A DNA stretch of 9,990 nucleotides, taken from NCBI GenBank assembly GCA_938003595.1, contig CALKYH010000222.1:1-9990 (forward strand). Direction: 5' to 3'. The DNA is from an uncultured bacterium. GTDB lineage: Bacteria; Planctomycetota; Phycisphaerae; Phycisphaerales; UBA1924. The notes beneath the pieces are model-generated. The model was not told where the DNA came from. It worked only from the letters and a program-made list of their open reading frames with translations, and made no database searches. Shown here one piece after another: positions 6,478-9,990 of the stretch; the first letter of the stretch is position 1; each line of letters begins with the position of its first letter. Position numbers and translations under genes: made by a program.

Positions 6478-7512
6478 TCAGGGATTCCGCCACGCCCGCC
6501 ACGACCAGTCCAGCGACCGGTCCATCGGCGTGAGCGCAATCCCCTCGAGCATCCGCCGCGCCAGCCGGTCCATCGCCAGACGCTCCTGCGTCAGGCGGGA
6601 CTCCTGCTCCATCTCGAGGCGCACGCTCTCGAACGGCGGCGCAGGCGGTTCGACCGTCATCCCCGTCCGCAGCGCAATCGCGTAGCCCTCTTCGAGCGCG
6701 ATCGGCCCCGCGATCTGTCCGTCCGCCGCCTCGATCAGCGCCTGACGCAGCGCCGCGGGGTAGCTCGCGTCCGCCGGATGCACCGGCTCGATGATCCCGC
6801 CCCGCGCCGCGCTCGCGTCGGTGGACAGCCGCGCCGCCACCTCGCCGAACGGCTCGCCCGCCCGCAGACGGTTCAGCGCAGCCTGCGACTCCATGAGCGT
6901 CGCCGTCGTCAGCAGCCGCGCCTCGATCCGCGGCCCGTACCGCAGCTCGTACGCGCGCCGCGCCGCCTCCTCATCCACCTGAATCGTCGGCCCCACCAGC
7001 GCCCGCAGTGTCGCGTTGCGCTTCAGCAGCGCCGCGTACCGCACATCGCCCAGCCCGCGCGCCCGGCGCACGCGGTCGATCACTTCCGCCTCGCCGACAG
7101 GATCGGCCCCGCTCATGCCCAGCGACGCCGCGAGCAGCCGCTGCTCCGCCTGGATCTCCGCGGCGCCGATCACCAGCCCCGCCGTCGCCGCCTCCCTCGC
7201 CAGGAGCAGATCGAGCGCGACCTCCTCCAGCACCCGCCCGCCCGCGGCCTCCGCCAGCGCCGGGCGCAGCGCGGACCAGTCGATCGGTTCGCCCGAGATC
7301 ACCGCCGCCGGCCGCTCCCGCTCGCTGGGCGGCGCCTGCTCCCGCTCCTGACGCACATACCGCTCCGACCGCTCCAGCCCCGCGTCTGGCCCGGAGTCCG
7401 ATCCGCAGGAAAGAAGGCCAACCGCCGGGCCGATCCCTGCGAATAGAACCGCCAGAGAGCGTCCCAGACGCCTGCCCCGACCCGCTCTTCGCCCGATGCC
7501 GTAGTCTTTCAC
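6478..7512 (-). CDS. Parvulin-type peptidyl-prolyl isomerase lipoprotein (SurA/PrsA-like)
   Basis: 344-residue predicted envelope lipoprotein and folding helper. The N-terminus has an arginine-rich n-region (RRAGRGRRLGR), a hydrophobic stretch LAVLFAGIGPAVG and lipobox LLSC with C36 as the lipidated residue. A polar linker follows (about 37-70). The helical segment at about 78-190 resembles the N-terminal chaperone part of SurA/PrsA proteins. Residues 193-285 are a diverged parvulin domain: AGEPFGEVAARLSTDASAARGG at 218-239 corresponds to the family's F..la...S.d.sa..GG, and DGQIAGPIALEEGYAIALRTGM at 264-285 to its last strands. The usual GW after GG and several active-site residues are not obvious, so it may be mainly a chaperone. 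The start is the GTG at 7512: a stop lies five codons upstream and no ATG or GTG fits between. It appears to be first gene of the run towards mqnD. Confidence 0.8.
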   Translation of the reverse strand: MKDYGIGRRAGRGRRLGRSLAVLFAGIGPAVGLLSCGSDSGPDAGLERSERYVRQEREQAPPSERERPAAVISGEPIDWSALRPALAEAAGGRVLEEVALDLLLAREAATAGLVIGAAEIQAEQRLLAASLGMSGADPVGEAEVIDRVRRARGLGDVRYAALLKRNATLRALVGPTIQVDEEAARRAYELRYGPRIEARLLTTATLMESQAALNRLRAGEPFGEVAARLSTDASAARGGIIEPVHPADASYPAALRQALIEAADGQIAGPIALEEGYAIALRTGMTVEPPAPPFESVRLEMEQESRLTQERLAMDRLARRMLEGIALTPMDRSLDWSWRAWRNP

Positions 7513-7518
7513 GGCCGG

Positions 7519-7547
7519 ATGACACGCGGATCAAGCCGCCCTGTCAA
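7519..7547 (-). promoter_or_regulatory. Promoter of the PPIase-kinase-smpB-mqnD run, predicted leaderless
   Basis: On the minus strand, a perfect TTGACA (7547-7542) is followed after exactly 17 bp by TGTCAT (7524-7519), a 4-of-6 match to the -10 box. The next six bases run directly into the GTG start codon at 7512, so transcription would begin at or beside that codon. A leaderless mRNA is therefore predicted, consistent with no Shine-Dalgarno upstream. The site lies within the 60-bp divergent gap shared with the zinc-ribbon gene. Confidence 0.55.
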
Positions 7548-7572
7548 CGCCCCCTCGCCCCGCCGACCCCCC

Positions 7573-8571
7573 ATGACCGACCACGAGAGCCAGTCCATCG
7601 CCCAGGAACATGCCCTCCTGTGCCCGTACTGCGGACACACGCAGGACAGCGGCCGGCAGTGCGCCCGTTGCCGCGGCCTGTTCGAGCCCCTCTCCCGTCA
7701 GGCCACGCAGAACTCCATGGGCCCCTGGCAGGTCCGCGACGAGAGCAATCCCTTCACGCCCGGCTGCTCCATCGAGACCCTTCGCGCCCTGATCGCCAGG
7801 GGCCGCGTCCGGCCGGAATCCATCGTCCGAGGCCCCACCACGCACCAATTCTGGCGGCGCGCGGAGGACACCCCGGGCCTGGCCCACCTCTTCGGCCACT
7901 GCCATGCCTGCCGCGCCAATGTGCACGCGACCGACAAGATCTGCCCGCAGTGCGCCGAATCGCTGACGGCGCCGCTGGACCGCGACCGCCTCGGGCTCTC
8001 GCCGGTTCGCTCGCTCTCCGGCCCCCGGCTGGACTCGCCGCTCTCCCCGGTGACCGACGCCATGCCTCGCACGAAGGCCCCCGAGCCCGTCGCGGCGCCG
8101 GCGTTCAATGCTCACCCGTTCGACGGGCTGGCGATGCCGAGCCCCAAACGATCGAGCACTTCGGCCGGTCTGCCCGCCCTGATCGCGGTCGTCCTGGCCG
8201 CCATTGCGGTGGTGTTCGCCCTGGTGGTGCTGGATCCATTCTCGTCCGATAACTCGATCGCCCGCCGACCCGTCGCCGACCCGACGGACTCGGCGCTGGC
8301 CTCATCAGACCCGGCCGCCACGGGCTCCACCGCGGCCGGTCAGCCAGCCCCAGCCGCCGCCGACGCCGACGACGCATGGCGGGCCGGGGTCGAGGCCTCG
8401 GCCGTCCTCGCGGCCTCAGGACGCGAGGAGGACATCCGCCAGGCGCTCGCCAGTATCCAGAGCTTCGCTCGGGGTTTTCCGGCAGGGGAAGTCCCCGCCG
8501 AACTGGCCGCCGAACAGGCTCGGCTGGAGCGTCTGCTCGAGCAGCAGACCCTCCGTCGCTTCGTCTGGTAG
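7573..8571 (+). CDS. Uncharacterised zinc-ribbon / GYF-like / zinc-ribbon membrane protein
   Basis: 332-residue protein I cannot assign to a named function. In order: a zinc ribbon (C17, C20, C30, C33: CPYCGHTQDSGRQCARC); a segment at about 49-105 (MGPWQVRDESNPF...IETLRALIARGRVRPESIVRGPTTHQFWRRAEDTPGL) resembling GYF_2/DUF4339-type domains; a second zinc ribbon (C110, C113, C124, C127: CHACRANVHATDKICPQC); a Pro/Ser-rich linker (about 130-195); one transmembrane helix (about 199-220); and an Ala-rich C-terminal part (222-332) ending in a helical region. With the cysteines cytoplasmic, the C-terminus would be outside. Such proteins may be scaffolds or protein-binding adaptors, but this is only inference. 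The ATG at 7573 fits the ribbon's N-terminus; a more upstream ATG at 7519 would add 18 Pro/Arg-rich residues and overlaps the opposite promoter. No Shine-Dalgarno precedes either start. It is divergent from the PPIase gene. Confidence 0.8.
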   Translation: MTDHESQSIAQEHALLCPYCGHTQDSGRQCARCRGLFEPLSRQATQNSMGPWQVRDESNPFTPGCSIETLRALIARGRVRPESIVRGPTTHQFWRRAEDTPGLAHLFGHCHACRANVHATDKICPQCAESLTAPLDRDRLGLSPVRSLSGPRLDSPLSPVTDAMPRTKAPEPVAAPAFNAHPFDGLAMPSPKRSSTSAGLPALIAVVLAAIAVVFALVVLDPFSSDNSIARRPVADPTDSALASSDPAATGSTAAGQPAPAAADADDAWRAGVEASAVLAASGREEDIRQALASIQSFARGFPAGEVPAELAAEQARLERLLEQQTLRRFVW

Positions 8572-8608
8572 GGTGGCAGTCGTTCGGAATTTGATCGTAT
8601 AACGAGTT

Positions 8609-8640
8609 TGGCCCTGCAATTCCCGCCGGGATAGCGGCCA
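8609..8640. repeat. Nested inverted repeat after the zinc-ribbon gene
   Basis: TGGCC (8609-8613) pairs with GGCCA (8636-8640). Inside, TCCC (8621-8624) pairs with GGGA (8628-8631). No T tract follows on either strand. It lies 38 bp after the zinc-ribbon stop codon and could end or protect that mRNA, but the stems are short. Confidence 0.3.
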
Positions 8641-8646
8641 TATCAT

Positions 8647-8675
8647 CGTAAGTGCCTGTTTTTCAGGCACTTATG
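8647..8675. repeat. Near-perfect inverted repeat with T5 loop
   Basis: TAAGTGCCTG (8649-8658) and CAGGCACTTA (8664-8673) form a perfect 10-bp stem around TTTTT, extendable to 12 bp with one G-T pair. The AT-richer arms stand out from the surrounding GC-rich DNA. There is no T run after either arm, so it is not a normal intrinsic terminator. Possibilities are an RNA-level 3'-end structure for the zinc-ribbon gene, a protein-binding site or one copy of a dispersed palindrome. No second copy is seen in this window. Confidence 0.7.
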
Positions 8676-8703
8676 CGAAATCCACAAACATCATCGCCCG
8701 GCG

Positions 8704-8731
8704 TTGACGGCCCCGACCCACCGCATACCCT
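8704..8731 (+). promoter_or_regulatory. Candidate promoter for an untranslated RNA
   Basis: TTGACG (8704-8709, 5 of 6 consensus) is followed after 16 bp by TACCCT (8726-8731), which fits the TAnnnT core but only 3 of 6 overall. Transcription would start near 8738, just ahead of a run of hairpins ending in a terminator. The -10 box is weak, so this rests partly on its position. Confidence 0.4.
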
Positions 8732-8737
8732 AGCCAC

Positions 8738-8858
8738 AGACCTCGCCGTTGCGGAGGGCCGGGCGACGAGGCGAAAACCGGGATCAGACCACTTCCGCGG
8801 CCTCGGCCGTGGCACGCCGCCGAACGGGGATCGGAGCCCTCGTTCGGCGGTTTTTCAT
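8738..8858 (+). ncRNA. Candidate small RNA or attenuated leader upstream of kbl
   Basis: About 120 bp between a promoter-like sequence and a strong intrinsic terminator, with no plausible reading frame. Foldable elements are a stem closed by CCTCG (8741-8745) with CGAGG (8767-8771); a single-stranded, A-rich stretch (GCGAAAACCGGGATCAGACC, 8771-8790); a 7-bp hairpin, CCGCGGC (8795-8801) with GCCGTGG (8806-8812), around a CTCG loop; and the terminator stem. GCCAC at 8733-8737 could pair with GTGGC at 8809-8813 as a competing fold. I see no core motif of the glycine, SAM, TPP or cobalamin riboswitches, nor the SRP RNA tip. It may be an independent small RNA or a leader controlling kbl, whose ATG is 96 bp past the terminator. 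Confidence 0.4.
8817..8855 (+). terminator. Intrinsic (rho-independent) terminator
   Basis: A perfect 10-bp stem, CCGCCGAACG (8817-8826) with CGTTCGGCGG (8841-8850), can be extended inward by GGG/CCC across a one-base bulge to a seven-base loop. TTTTT (8851-8855), then CATTT, follows directly. It works on the plus strand only. It lies 245 bp after the zinc-ribbon stop and 96 bp before kbl, so it could end the zinc-ribbon transcript, a small RNA, or a premature kbl leader. Confidence 0.88.
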
Positions 8859-8905
8859 TTCCGCGTGCGCACCGGCGCGCCGCCATCGACTCGATCGCGC
8901 GCCAC

Positions 8906-8911
8906 TACACT
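8906..8911 (+). promoter_or_regulatory. Possible -10 box for kbl
   Basis: TACACT matches the -10 consensus at 4 of 6 positions and lies between the terminator and the kbl ATG at 8952. No -35 box is found at 16-18 bp upstream. If used, the leader would be about 34 nt. Confidence 0.3.
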
Positions 8912-8951
8912 CGACATCGCCACGAACCAACCCCGACAGAGAGCGCCGACG

Positions 8952-9990
<1,039 letters not shown>

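Noticed and set aside
3771..6533. A 920-codon open frame on the plus strand, opposite the REC-GGDEF and kinase genes
   Set aside because: The translation is low-complexity and rich in Ser, Arg, Ala and Pro, with no recognisable domain, while the opposite strand encodes two intact, motif-complete proteins. Long antisense frames are expected in very GC-rich coding DNA.
5018..6685. A 555-codon plus-strand frame rich in Arg, His and Pro
   Set aside because: It is another antisense shadow of the kinase gene, with extreme composition and no motifs.
8738..8858. Glycine riboswitch ahead of kbl, or small SRP RNA
   Set aside because: Neither the tandem glycine-aptamer core nor the conserved GGAAGG...AGCAGC tip of SRP RNA is present on either strand.
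8671..8886. A small 71-codon minus-strand frame in the intergenic region
   Set aside because: It runs through a strong terminator stem and one arm of a palindrome, has unusual composition and no ribosome site.

Overview
The window is very GC-rich bacterial chromosomal DNA, densely coding, with long spurious antisense reading frames of the kind such composition produces. The gene set suggests a Planctomycetota member, perhaps class Phycisphaerae: a futalosine-pathway MqnD with the variant SPDPDD signature, a stand-alone double-ACT protein, a zinc-ribbon/GYF-like membrane protein, and several genes without a clear Shine-Dalgarno site. That assignment is inference from gene style. No phage, IS, CRISPR, tRNA or rRNA is visible. 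Most of the window is housekeeping and signalling.

Layout. Positions 1-2144 are read on the minus strand. An ACT-domain protein (1998-1504) is followed 23 bp later by panC (1480-656). After a 117-bp gap comes the 5' half of gcvT, which starts at a TTG and runs off the left edge. The ACT-panC unit has a recognisable sigma70-type promoter and a leader of about 85 nt that can fold into two hairpins, the second holding the ribosome-binding site in its loop.

Positions 2145-7512 are a five-gene minus-strand run: a parvulin-type PPIase lipoprotein, a membrane sensor histidine kinase, a REC-GGDEF response regulator, smpB and mqnD. The gaps are 53, 116, 48 and 24 bp. A TTGACA-17 bp-TGTCAT promoter sits directly against the GTG start of the first gene, which predicts a leaderless transcript. 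The kinase and REC-GGDEF protein look like a signalling pair that would turn an envelope signal into cyclic di-GMP. smpB and mqnD appear to be housekeeping passengers.

Positions 7573-9990 are read on the plus strand. A zinc-ribbon/GYF-like/zinc-ribbon/transmembrane protein is divergent from the PPIase gene. A 380-bp intergenic region follows, rich in structure: a perfect 10-bp inverted repeat, a promoter-like sequence, a hairpin cluster and a textbook intrinsic terminator, together suggesting a small RNA or structured leader. After it comes the start of a glycine C-acetyltransferase gene (kbl), which leaves the window on the right. Glycine metabolism thus appears at both ends (gcvT and kbl), but the two genes are 8.4 kb apart and on opposite strands.

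The observations most worth following are the untranslated RNA candidate and inverted repeat at 8600-8860, the structured leader before the ACT gene, the leaderless promoter at 7519-7547, and the unassigned zinc-ribbon membrane protein.
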